A program made the position numbers and the translations under genes. 64,000 nucleotides of DNA from Muricea muricata (Eukaryota; Cnidaria; Anthozoa; Malacalcyonacea; Plexauridae), in assembly GCA_963855995.1 (NCBI GenBank), contig OY979717.1, positions 24,330,746 to 24,394,745 on the forward strand, read 5' to 3'. Below, one piece after another: positions 1-13,200 of this stretch. The notes below the pieces were generated by a model that saw nothing but the letters and a program-made list of their open reading frames with translations, did no database searches and was not told the DNA's origin. The stretch's first letter is position 1. Each line of letters starts with the position of its first letter.

Positions 1-65
1 ATGGATGTATAGAAAGACAAACGAAGCAAACGAGGCATAAATATTGAGTCATTGTGGCTGGCTAA

Positions 66-160
66 AAAGTCGGAATTTTAGGAAAAATCGGAATTTTATA
101 AAAGTCGGAATTTTAAAAATGAAGTCGGAATTTTAAAAAATAAAGTCGAAATTTTTGAAA
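66..160. repeat. Short tandem array, GTCGGAATTTT core
   Basis: At least five diverged units of roughly 18-22 bp share the core GTCGGAATTTT separated by A-rich spacers. It is simple tandem DNA with no coding signal. Confidence 0.7.
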
Positions 161-620
161 ATGTGATAATGGCCCTTATGGGGCTCCGTAGAAATGAGAA
201 AAAAATTCATTCCTTAAATAAATCGAGTTACTAAAACCTGTTTCAAAACCTGTTTGAGACAATGTTTCTAAACGTCTATCATAAAATGGTACATGATTTT
301 ATTGTCATGCACCTAAACAAGTTGAAAATATAGCTGCTCAGTGCACTTAAGTCATGGCTCCAGCTAATTTTAGCAAAATATGACATAAATGGCAATTACT
401 CATCATATATTAAAGCAACCTCTACCAAACTTGCTATAATAATAGTTAGGCCTAGTGTTAACAAACTGCAACATTTTGTTGCTATGGAAACGGTCACGTG
501 ACCATAACATCCTTGATATTGTGTTACTTATCTTTGCGAACTTGGGAGATGGGTCTGGGAATAATGTTAGCATTAGAAATTGTATGCTTTAGAAAGCACG
601 TATATTCAAGTTTATCAGTC

Positions 621-749
621 TAACTGGAATGTGTGTCCTGAATGTATAGTTTAGGACAAAGAAAGAATTGTTTTAAAAATTGATGTATTTTTTCATTTCT
701 ACTTCAATTTTTTTTATGTTTTCGGCACAGAGGACACACATTCCGGTTA
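621..749. repeat. Small inverted-repeat element (MITE-like)
   Basis: The ends TAACTGGAATGTGTGTCCT and AGGACACACATTCCGGTTA are reverse complements at 18 of 19 positions, enclosing about 90 bp of AT-rich DNA. No transposase is present. The family is unknown. Confidence 0.6.
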
Positions 750-1560
750 GTTCCCCCAAAATGGGTGGGAAACGAACTTATTTTCATAGTCACTGAGAGC
801 TGGTATTTGATACAGGGTAGTCTCCCGAGGCAATTTTTTTCTGACTTTTGACAGCTTTATGGCTGTATGGCAATTATTTTACTCATTTTTTCCCAGATGA
901 GGTGACATAACACACTTCTTGTGCCATCTAGCAACAACTTTGTTACTGCATAAACATTTTTACCCCAAAAAAGGACCGCATGCAGGGCTAAATTCACTAC
1001 GATAAAAGAATTAATTTAGCTTTTAAGTCATTAGTTTTTCCGCCATTTTGAATTTTGAATTTTCTTGTTTCCATGGAAACAGTTAGTCAAGCAAAAAATC
1101 TTGGCGAAAACGGCAAAATTGTATCGATTTAGCTTTTAAAGTTCGTTTTTAAAAGTTAAAATATAATCTTTTCAACTTCTTCTGTTTCATGTGAGAAAAA
1201 TATACAAGAAAACATTCAAGTTTTGTCATGTATAAATGTAATTAAGGAAGGCAATAAATTGCTTTTGTATATCTGCAAATATTGTTCAAAACGTTAAATA
1301 TAATTCATTTATCGTGTAGATGACTCTTTTAACTCCACTTTACCTTTGTCTTATTAAAGTAAAAACTGTTCTACTGTGTGACCTAGCTCACTAGTTGCTC
1401 GTAGCTAACACTTGTTAGTATCCACGCGAAATCCACGTGAAATCCACGCAGAATTCACGAAACTTCGGAACCCACGTTGCAGGGGGTAAAATTCGTTTTT
1501 AAAGCCAGGACTTAAGTTCACTGAGTGTTTTACGAATTAATTCTAAGTTTCTAGTATAAT

Positions 1561-1616
1561 GGTATCCGTCTATCCGGTATCCGTCTATCCGGTATCCGTT
1601 TATCCGGTACCCGTCT
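1561..1616. repeat. 15-bp tandem repeat, about four copies
   Basis: The unit GGTATCCGTCTATCC is repeated about four times with point changes in the later copies. Confidence 0.8.
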
Positions 1617-3279
1617 TTTCTACCATGCCAATGTCCGCTTTGATCTCATCACAAATTTGGGACTGCATGGCGCCAAAGAACGGACCATTCACGCTTTTTT
1701 AAAAGAATGTGGGTGACACTCCCCCCCCCCCCCACGAACCCCTTGTATGGACTATATATCCCTCTGAATGAACTGAACATGTAGAATCTGTGTCATAATA
1801 TGCCAAAAACCATATACAATACATACACTTGTACTCAAGGGGCTTACCTGAAGGAATAGGAGTGACCGTCGCGGTTCGAAATCAGCCAAGAACACGTGGC
1901 ACAAATTCAGTTTGGCAGACTTTGGCTCCCCAAAGGAAACGTGGTGGCATATTTGTGCATGTGTCATATTCGCGTGCAAAAACCGTGAAAAGTTAGTCTT
2001 TTCATTTCGGTCTTTTCTGACGAGGAAATTGTGTTTGCAAAGCAGCCTAAAATCTGTTTTCTCTCAGTGGCCTTGTGACATTCCATTGTACGCGAAGTCA
2101 TACTAACAACTCTAACAAAAGAATATCATGATCGGCTATTGAAATGTTTCTTCCTCCACCATGGCCCTCATGTCATTTTTTTTTAATATATATTGCAGCT
2201 TGCAACCCAGTAATTCGTGGACATCGATCCATATTTCACAGTGAGATCGTATACGTACTATAGCAACTCAAGTGTTCTTGGATAATCCCCGCAGAGCAAG
2301 CTCTGGTCCGGTTGCTCAAAGTTCATTTTTAATTAGCTTAAATGGAGGTCAGATTTAAATCACACTCTCATTCTTCTTATGAACGACTGAACTCTAAATG
2401 CTAAATATGTAATTATTCACACGGATTAGTGTTATTCTCAGGTTGAAATACTGGAATTTCGTTGTTCAATGAATACATACAGTTGCTCCATATTCTAGTC
2501 TGGTCTGCCGTTTAATCAAGCTTCGAACAACCTGTCTCTGTTCTTTCATGATCTCTGTGACTATAACTCGCATTAAAATATGTACAAACCAATGTGGACG
2601 CTACATGACAATACAGTTGCTCTATTAACAGTTTAGCCTGCCGCACATGAGAGCTGCCGGCTGAATACCCGTGCCTCTTATCTCAGCTGAAAACTTACTG
2701 TGTGCGGGCGGATTTAATAGTGAGTTTTATTCCTCATGCAACCATTTCTCCCATATCAAACATGTTGAGGCGCGAGTAAAGGTTGCACGAGGCATAAAAC
2801 CCAGTAAACTCCACGCACACATGGCGAGTTATCGGCTGAGCTAACATGCACGTCGAGCAACTTTTGCTCCGCCGCTAGCTCTCGCGTGCGCGCAGGAGGC
2901 TTCAGGCAACATTACGAGCAAACAACATGCAAATAAACAGGGCGGCGGTTAGTAACTATTCATATATTTACATTTTTGTACCCGATTTATAACGAAATTT
3001 GCGAGGCAAGGCACAAATATATGATCCAACAACTTTGCCAAGCTTAACACTAATATATGACCTCTCCTTATACTGCATAAAAGCGCAAACTTTGCGCCTG
3101 CAAAAAAGCATTAAATAAATTTTTTATCTACACGTATGGCGTTCTAGACGATTCATTGTTCTCCTAGATGCATAAAACGACCGATATTGCCAATGAGCTC
3201 CATATATACACATATCTGGAATGAGAGCTACAGTCATTGCGCTTTCAAAAGTGGAACGTCAAAAACAGATAGCTTTAAG

Positions 3280-3441
3280 CCCGTTTTCCACTTGGCGAAT
3301 TTCATCGCGTGAACAGAAAAAAAGTAGGAACGGTTCTTACTTGTTCGCGGCGAGTTTTTTCGCCAACCGATGTTAACCAATCACGTTGCCGAATTCTTGT
3401 TTCCGAATTTTGTTGAACGAATTCGCCAAGTGGAAAACGGG
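3280..3441. repeat. MITE with CCGTTTTCCACTTGGCG ends
   Basis: The outer ends are perfect inverted repeats over about 20 bp, enclosing about 120 bp. A second copy of the same family lies at 41452-41800, where another MITE has split it. No coding capacity. Confidence 0.75.
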
Positions 3442-4209
3442 ATTAAGACCATAGAGATTATAAATAACACTAGACGGGACATTGAGGGTAAAATTTGGGA
3501 GCGCAGCGATTGGGGGGGGGGGGGGGACAAATTCAAGTCCCGGATGTTCACTCATTCACGATGTCCCAGGCAAAAAAGTCATTTTGGACGAGTTTTTCTG
3601 CTTTTTGAAATGTTTTTCCTCGTAAAAATATTGAAAATATCATTTCAGATTGTCTAAAATAATAAAAACAATTGAAAAAGTACTATTTTGCCCACAAAAC
3701 CGGCAAAACGACCTCAACAACGATGAGGAAAAAAATTCATACAGATTTCTGCTATTGCTAAGGTGGTTGCTGAGGAAGCATTAGCTCAGCCAATAAGCGC
3801 CTGGCCCTGCATACAGGACTTGAATTTGCCCCCCAAAAAACGCGTTCCCTTTTGTTTTCAGTGAAAAAGATCACGATGCCTCCTCTAGTGTTATTTATAA
3901 TCTCTATGCTTAAGACGTACAATGTCGATGGCGCTGCGTGGCGTGGGCCCGTTGTTCAAAAACTGGTTAGGTTAACCCGGCTGGGTTAACGTAAAATTCA
4001 AAGGAGATTTCAGAGCTTGTTTATGAGTTTGAAAATATTTCTTCAGAAATCTTGCCTCGACCAATAGCAGTTTTGGTTTCTGAAGTTTTAGAATGAGCAG
4101 AGGTGTAGAATTACAAAAATTAAAACAGTGGGTTTGCACACAGCAAAGCGATCTCTCAGTCCAGATATAACAGTGAGCTCATCAGATATTACTGCAAGAC
4201 CTTCGTCCC

Positions 4210-7200
4210 TTACACTGAAGGTAAAGACTGGGCTTGTAATTTGGCAATGTTGGCGTATATCTTCAGTGCTGGTCCTAGTTTGAAGCGCAAGGATGTTACC
4301 AGGTCTGTTCTTGACATAAGCATCAAAGAAGGACCATCAATTTCCTGAAAAATACAAAAACTTACCGCTGACCATACATCCTAGTATACGTGGTATATAT
4401 AATCTGTTCCAATACAATAATATACAATAATATAGGATGCCCCAACAAAAGAAAGGCCAAGTTGATTCGGCGCATATAAAATGCGACCTTCAGTAGACTT
4501 TGGACTGGACTATAGATTTTGTTATAGACTTTGTATGTATTACACTTTAAATCCAGTTCAGTCCTCAGACTATGCGTTTATAATGTCTCGTTTGGACCTG
4601 GGATGTTTAAATCCTCTTGTCTCGTAGACAACAAAAATCTTCCTTATTCGCCGCAGTTTGTGCATCCGTACAGCGACAAAATGTGAATGCCCCTACCTGT
4701 TCCTCAAATACAGCAGCTTGTTTGGGGAAGCCGAGAGATCTGATGTATTCAACAACATCAGTCTTGCCCCAGTTAAATGCATTTTTTGGCTTGCTGGAAA
4801 CTGGTTCTGGTGCCGGTGTTGCCATCTCGTTCTTAACATCCTCCCCTGGTGAAGAAATTTGACTACAATTACTGACTGTAACACATCCTACAATACTATA
4901 ACAAATAATGTTTAGCAAAATGCGATATTCCCATATCCTTGCCATTTAGGGTTTGCAGCAATTAACCCTACCGAACGCTCGCCAACAGGGTAAGTTGGAT
5001 AAGAAAATCAGTTTCTCACAAACATAAAACAACTGCGTTTTTTTTTCAAATAAGTCATCTGCTCACTACCGGCAGAAAATCACGATACAGTATTGCTTAA
5101 CATGGCCCATGTTCTTCGCAGAGTTTCTTTTCGGACTCACCAAGAAATGCCTGAAATTCTTACGTAACCAATACCAATGCCAAATCCTAGTGGATCTTTT
5201 AGTTATACAATAGTAGAGTTGCATGCCTGCAAATGACGGCCTATCATAATTCAAAGGTAGTTTATATGAATCTGGATTGAGTTTCAATGCCGAATGACAC
5301 TTTAAAGCACCGATGCATTTAGAACGTGAATGCAACTCCCCATGCTACAAACAATCTTAATTTTGACCATAATAAACGTCGATTTCACTTCTACTCTCAT
5401 TCCGGAGCGTAATCTTGATCTTTGTTGACATGATCTCCGGAAGAGAAGTGTTCGATTCGGGACAAGACGCCCACTAAGACATTCACTCCGCCTGCCGAGA
5501 AGAAAATGGCCGTTAAAGTGCATTGCAACCTTTTCCTCTACCGCTCAGGCGACGTAAAATGCCGTTGACTAGCCCCAAAAGGGCTATGCCATAGTGACTT
5601 TAAAGCCCCAGCGAGTCGACACTGGAAAAAATAAAACAGAAAATTTGGGCAAGGCGAATTTTTAACTCTGCCACACCCCACGGGCATTTGGAGTAATAAA
5701 AAATGGAATGAGCTTACTCCGCAATGAGATGTAACTCGGACCCCGTTTACACTATGGCAAAAGATTCCGGATTTGTCGCTAATCCGGGATGTTTTGATAT
5801 CGGATTCGTTTTACCGTTTACACAAAGGAACATGAATCCGACACAAAATTATCACAGATAGATTATGAATCCGGAACTTTCAAATCCGGAACAGTTTGTA
5901 TAGAATCTTTGTATCCGAGAAAGTTTGAATACGACAAAACTTCTCTTTCGAACTCTTTCCGTAAAGAATTTGAGTGAACTTGCTCCCTCGTATAGTTTTC
6001 GAATATATTGCCACCAATTTCAACCATCAAAACCAGTCAAAAAATTACAAAATAAGATTGGTAGAATCGCGGTAGTGCTTCATGTATCGACAATAGCTGT
6101 GTGAGGCTGTGCAGTGTAAACGCTGTGGGCCTGAAAGACAAGGAATCCGGATATTTTTTACGAACATTTGCTCTAGTGTAAACAGGGTCTCATTCAATAC
6201 GGGTTGATGCAAACAAATATCATTCAATCCATTATGGTTGAACAAATGCTCCGTTCGTATTGAAACTCAATCCATCCGCATGTGAACACCCCCTTAGTTG
6301 TCTACAATAGCTTCTAACCTGAAGCAGTACTGGAGACTATATTTGATTGTTCAACGTCACTTTTAACGGGCGAAATGCCGGTCGAGATGTTTTGAGGTAA
6401 CGGTAGTTGAATGTCGTCATCGATTAGCATCATAGGATCCATTGTCTGGCCGAGTAGGTCTTCGACAGGTTCTGGTTCTGACAAAAAAATAAAGCAAGCA
6501 GATGTTGTGTGAAAGCTTACATGTTATGTCTTGGGCAAACTAGTAAACACAGCAGAGGCTGCGGAGGTATAAAATGCGATTTGCTGCGATTTCGGCATCA
6601 AAACATTGCTTCTATACTGTATTTCTTCATAAGAGAACAGTATAACTCATGCTGGAAGCTTGCGAGGCAATTAGGAAATATATGGACACATTGCCCATGG
6701 CTTACGCTGTGTTACTGCTGATGAAAGTAGTTTTATTAAACAAGCTACAAGTTCATAAACCATAACATTCTTTTTTAATCAAAATAAAAACAATGAAAAG
6801 GAAAGGGGATGGCATAAAGTTACTATTTTCGGGGCAATTTCAGTTCAAAAACGTTAAACCGCGCGTAATACACACAGAAAATCTGGAAGCTTTGCATGAA
6901 CGTAGCGTATTTTACAGCATTTTGCCACCAAACTTTGCTGTTCCACTGATTTTAATGTTCTCTTTTCAGCTGCAGTAAAGATTTCGTTTATCCTACCAGG
7001 TTTGACCTTTAATCTATTGTGCATATTGTGCATTGCTGCATTGTGAAACCAATTCTACGTTGTTGATTAATCGAAAACACCACCCCGAATGGCGAAATAG
7101 TCTTTCGGCCAAATAATAACAAGGATACATTATAGTGTGTAGCCCCAAAGTATAGCAGAATTTTTACCATAGTATTTACTGCCATGCAGTATTTTTACCT

Positions 7201-10200
7201 GTTGTGACTATTTCTGTCTTAGGTTCAGGTATAATGACGTCATCATTGCTCAAAGCTACAATGTCCATTTCATCTTGTGCAGGAGAACATAATTTTGAAG
7301 GAATGAATGTTGATGGTGCCTGAATACTCGCCATCACTTCCTCGGGTGACAAGGTGCTCACACAGTTGAAACAAGCCCACTTTCCTAAAGAACAAACATT
7401 ACGTAAAGATTAGGTTTCGCAAATGATTTTTATTGATTTCAACTGCTGCAAGCCTGCAATTTGTACAGTATACATAGTTGCAGCAAGCCATAAGTCATTA
7501 ACTGAAAAGTAAAAACAAGTGGCTAAAGATTTCGTCGCACAGACGTGGGGAATAGCAAAAAAAATATGAGCATAAATGGACGTTTTGAGCAAAGACCCTT
7601 CATCGAAAAGTCCGCACAGGAGCCTTAAGCTGAAGGAAGCAACGGCCAAAGGAAAGTAATAACCCAAATAAATTATTGTATGAAAAGCTTGCCGATCGTT
7701 GTCGATGATATGAATTAAATGCAACTTTATGATTTGGCAATGCAACTTTATGATTTGGCAATTCAACGAGAGAAAAAAAGGTCGCCTTCAGTTCAGTACA
7801 ATCTCAAAGAAATGAATGATATTTGGTTAGAAAATCAAACTTAAAGTTTATGTAAATCAAGACAAAATCTTTATTACGATTCACAGTTATTGGTAATGAA
7901 TTTCACAATTATTTAAATCCTTTCTTGAACAGTTTTAACTTCATTGCATTTTATACCATCCGTAGTCGTTCCCTAGTAAACGTCCAAATCTGCTTACATC
8001 GTTTCTGTCACTCTCTGGCAGGATAATACACATTACCTGTGGGCATAGACTGTAACTTTGGAGTGTGACATTGCATATGATAACCTTTATCACAAGCATC
8101 ACAAAATAGTAAGCTGCTCTAAAAACAGAATTCAAGCAAATAAAATTTAATAAAATACCTCCTTGCAAATATTCTAAATAATTATGTATTGTACAACAAA
8201 TTCATTACTATTGACCTCTATTACTACAAACAATGATTAACTTTTAACGCGTCGAATTTTTCTTAACACGAAAGGCAGATTAAACAATTATTTTGATATT
8301 TTGTTAAATTTTTTGCAGAAATTTTTTAGTCCTAAACACAGGTTTCCAGAAAGAGAAAACCACTTCTGCCTACCGCAGGCTGTAGAATTTAAATGGCCTA
8401 GCACTAACCCGAACCATTAAACAATTGTTTCGACCAGGGAATTAATGTGCATCCTGCAAAACAGTTTTTTTATTTATACAGTCACTTTTACACTGGCTTG
8501 ACTTTCTGTTATACTGTATAACGTAAAATTTATAACAACATAAACTCTTTCTACAGTAGTCAGTTGATCTATTTTCCCCCCAACTGGACTAATAGGTAAT
8601 TTTATCATTTTTGAAAAATTTTGCCTTTTATTATTCATGAAGTTACTTTAAATTCTTAAGGGCTCCAAATTGTGCGCTTTAAAAGTGATGTATTTGGCGT
8701 TTAGCTTGGTGCTAGGTTATTCAAATACAAAGTTTCAAACAATACGTGAATTCAATAGCGTCCGTTTGATTATGTACTGTAAAACATTTAGACCCTGTTT
8801 ACACTAGAGTAAAAGTTTCCGGATTCGTAAAATTATCCGGATTCCTTGTTTTTCAGGCCCACAGCGTTTACACTGCACGGCCTCACACAGCGATTATCGA
8901 TACGTGAAGCACAACCGTGATTCTACCAATTTTATTTTGTGATTTTTTGACCGATTTTGATAGTTGAAATTAATGGCAATACATTCGAAAACCATACGAG
9001 GGAGCACATTCATTCTAATTCTTTACGGAAAAAGTTTGGTTGGATTCAAACTTTCTCGATACAAAGTTCCCACAAACTTTTTTGGATTCGAAAGTTCCGG
9101 ATTCATAATCTATCTGTGATAATTTTGTGTCGGATTCACGTTCCTTAGTGTAAACGGTAAAACAAATCCCATATCAAAACATCCCGGATTAGCGACGAAT
9201 CCGGAATCTTTTGCCCTAGTGTAAACGGGGTCTTAGACATGTCAAAGAAAGACATTAGGGTATGTGTGTTGACGACGCAACATGCAATTTATTATTTATT
9301 TTTCAATAGACCAGATATCCAACCGTTAACTTATTTATAATTTCTTCTATGTACACTGCGACCCACGATATTAGTTTTATAAGATATTTATGCCGTACGT
9401 ATTCAAAATGAGCAGTGCTATTCATTAAAACTTACGAACATCAAAACAAATTTGTGGGAAGATCTTTACGATGTTGATATTTGATGTTAGTCACATGACT
9501 GAAAATATATGGCGCTGTTCCATATTTCAGGCGGACCACGCTATTAGTTTTAAAAATATGATAACAATATACGACGTCGTTTTTAACCTTATTGGAAGTG
9601 GAAACGACATTCTTTAACCAAAAACACCATAGGTAACAACAAGAGAATCACTCCTTAGCCTGGCCGGTCACATACCATGATTGAATATCAATAATCTAAC
9701 CCATACATGCATTTTCCAAGCTTTATCATGCTGATTTCGTCTGCCCGTCAAAAGGACAAACTTCCGTTGTTTTGCTCAAGCATTTTTTTTGCCTCAATTC
9801 AGTTCCAAACGTTTATTCCACGACACCAGTGGAGGTACTTTTAGAATTATTATTGCTTACCACGAATCCATCATTGCTAGGTTTGAAGATATATGGCAAA
9901 GCAAACTTTCTCAAAATGTTGATAGACGTTTATCATGATAATTTACGAACAGTTCTCCTTCAAACGCCTAATACCTCCCATTCTCATCTATTTTAGAAGT
10001 CCAGGATCTCTCTTTTCCACCGTTCCACGTATTCTTTGAAAAATCCTTTAGCTATGACACCAAGTTCGTTTATTTTCTAACTAAAACATTCCCTTGTTGT
10101 TACCTATGCTGTTTTTGGTTAAAGAATGTCGTTTCCGCTTCCAATTAAGTTGAAAACGACGTCTTATCGTGTTATCATACACCGCCTGAAATATGGAACA

Positions 10201-13200
10201 GCGCCATATATTTTCAGTCATGGGACTAACATCAAATATCAACATTGTAAAGATCTTCCCACAACTTTGTTTTGATGTTCGTAAGTTTTAATGAATAGTA
10301 ATGCTCATTTTGAACACGTACGGCATAAATATCTTATAAAACTAATATCGTGAGTCGCAGTGTATATTGCAACCAATAAAAAAGAACTAATCGGTTTACT
10401 TTTCAACTTGGCAACACGGAACTTAAATACATTGATACATATTTCAAACTCACAGCATCTCCAGAGTCCTGGCACATGACGCATGCTTTACAATCAATGC
10501 ATTGCCACGATCCACCATCAGCTCGTATCCTTGCTGTCAACTCCACTGAATAATCCATGCATGATGGATGCGCTGAATTCAGAAGAAAAAAAATCATGCT
10601 CAGAATTCATATGTACGCACAAAACGATTATAGGAACAAGATAAATACAAGTGTAATCATGCTAAGAGTGTCCTGAAAGCTCGTGGAACATGATTTCATG
10701 GCTGTATACATTGAAAAAAGCAAAATGCAATACAATCACAAGATTCCTATGGCGTGTATTCCTGCTTGACAGAGCCCTAATCAACCACCTAAGCGACGTG
10801 ACGTCGATAATGATGTGGGTGGGGGCGTATTAAACTATTAATATATTATGTTCCACTACACTGATTATTTTCTTCTGAAATCGATTGTTTTCGACGTCTG
10901 TGATGAGCACGAAATATACCCCCCCCCAATTAAAAACGGCGATTACTGTTATTTAACTTATTTATTTATTTGTAAGCTTCACCAGTAAGTTATCACTACA
11001 TAATACATAGCTATTAACACACAATACAATACAATACAATACAATACAATACAATACAAGACACAGGACAATACATTGCAATACAATACAATACAATATA
11101 TATGGCAGGGATTCCACAACAGCGTTTAGCCAGTTACTGCGTACACATAAGGACAAGTTACATGATACATACTGTGACCAATTACCATGCATTCAATTAC
11201 AGCAGGTTAACACGGATGTTAAGCTCCGTGCAAGAGTACATTTTAAACACACAGTTTTAAATGTTCGAGGGCATTCCGGATTATAGTTAATGCCCAGTGC
11301 CGCAAAATAGTAGTTCTGTAATATTGTTTTGAAAGAATACAGACTACTATCCATGTTAAGACTTAAATAATCAGAAAGTGTGTTCCATATTCGGCATGAT
11401 CTGATAAGGAAGGATTTCTGATAGGTGGCGGTTTTGCTCCTTGGGACGACGTATTTAACTGAGTTCGAGTTTGACCGTGTTATTCTGCGACTAGGTGATA
11501 CTGGCTCAGGACACAACCTCGAGGATACTAAGCCTTTGGTAATTTTGAAGAATAAGGCTAAGTCTAAATATTCGTGCCAGTGACATAGCGGGAGCAAGTG
11601 TAAGGTTTGTAGTCTTGTTTTATACTCTATATCTGTGCTGAATGGTAAATTCAGTATGTATTTAGTGCGCGCCTTTGTGTTCGCTCAAGCTTGTGGATAA
11701 GTTCAATTGACTGGGGTGCCCAAACTTGCGACGCATAGCCAAAATGGGATCTGACCAACGCCAGGTACATGGATCATCTCGCCGCAGGATCTTGTATTAA
11801 TGTTGTGGTTCTTCTAATATGTCCAAGTAGCTTATTGGCTCTCGCTGTTCGAGAATACACTTGCTTTTTTCAAGTCAGTTTTGATGATAACCACACGCCA
11901 AGATCTTTTTCGTTATCCGTGGTGCTAATTAAATAATTTCCCAACTTGTATGATGACGTCACAGGTGCAATTTTCCGCGTTATTCGTTGATGTCTGCACT
12001 TCGACTGATTGAATGATAATCCAGAAACAAAAGACCAATATTCTAAGTTTGCAACATCAGTTTGGAGAGATTCAACATCATCCTGAGATTTGATGAACGA
12101 GAACACCTTCGTATCGTCGGCAAACATTGCAACTTCGCTGGATTTGACTACTTCAGGAAGATTGATTACATAAAGAAGAAAAAGAGCCGGGCCAAGAATT
12201 GATCCTTGTGGCACTCCAGAACATACAGGGAGTGGATCGGAAGTTGCACCAGTCACGTGCAACAGCACGTTTACGACGGTTTGTCAAATACGAGTGAAAC
12301 CAATTAAGTAGATTGCCGCCGATGCCAGAATTGGCTAGTTTTTGAATATCTCCCTCAGCGAGCACTGTACTGTAATTTTTACAATTACAAGACACCAAAC
12401 AAAAACTGTATTCTACAAAATAACTCGAGAAATCCACAGAAATGATCGTTTTGCCATATAACCGCCATCTACAGTTCATCCAATGATCGACATAGATACT
12501 GTCCCAGTCTGATTCTACTAATTAACAATTAAATTACAAGCTCGAGACTTCTATGTAGTGATAGTTGATGAGGGGGAAGCCGGAATAAACGTATGACTGC
12601 GCAAAAATTGATAACAAATAATCTAATTGTTTTAGTAGAATCTGAGATAGAATTTGTTAAAAAAATAATACAAACTTTCTTTGGAACGAAAAAATACACT
12701 GGATAAATTACTGTATTGTTTTGCTACTCGTTATCTATCAACGAACAGACAGCATTTGCAATAGTATACTAGCATGATTCTACTAAAGCATGTACTGTAA
12801 GTGTTAGTCAAGTTTATAAACTAAAAAATTACAAAACGGTATAAAAAGTATTGAAACTAGTTTCATATTATCGCCAGGAAAACAATTGTCAGTTTTGCTA
12901 CTCGCTACCTATCGAGGAATAAACACTAGACAGCGAGAAGAGTAGCCAATCGAAGACGGCATTTGCAATTAGAGCACAGCGTGTCCCAAAAAAGGCTACT
13001 ATTTGAAGTCAAGCGCTAGTATCGTACGAATTTAAACGTTTTAACTCCTATATGAGCCCATTCTGAGTTATTGAGGAACGAATTCCAATTAATTTGAAGT
13101 GCTGCATAAAAATCCTTCAGTCTAGCTTTTTTTTAACAGAGGATTGATGATTCGACGTAGCAATCTAAATACCAGTGTCAAGTTCCGCACAACACACCAA

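Larger units (their letters stand above)
1..4209. other. Gene-poor 3' flank with simple repeats and MITE relics
   Basis: No coding exon is recognisable here on either strand. The short ORFs have no family resemblance and overlap low-complexity or palindromic DNA. The stretch holds a GTCGGAATTTT tandem array, a 15-bp tandem array, a small inverted repeat at 621-749 and a TIR element at 3280-3441, plus C and G homopolymer tracts near 1720 and 3512. It lies downstream of the stop codon of the minus-strand chromatin gene, so part of it may be that gene's 3' UTR. Confidence 0.6.

Noticed and set aside
1855..1890. tRNA-like GGTTCGAAATC box
   Set aside because: No matching A box or acceptor stem could be folded around it.
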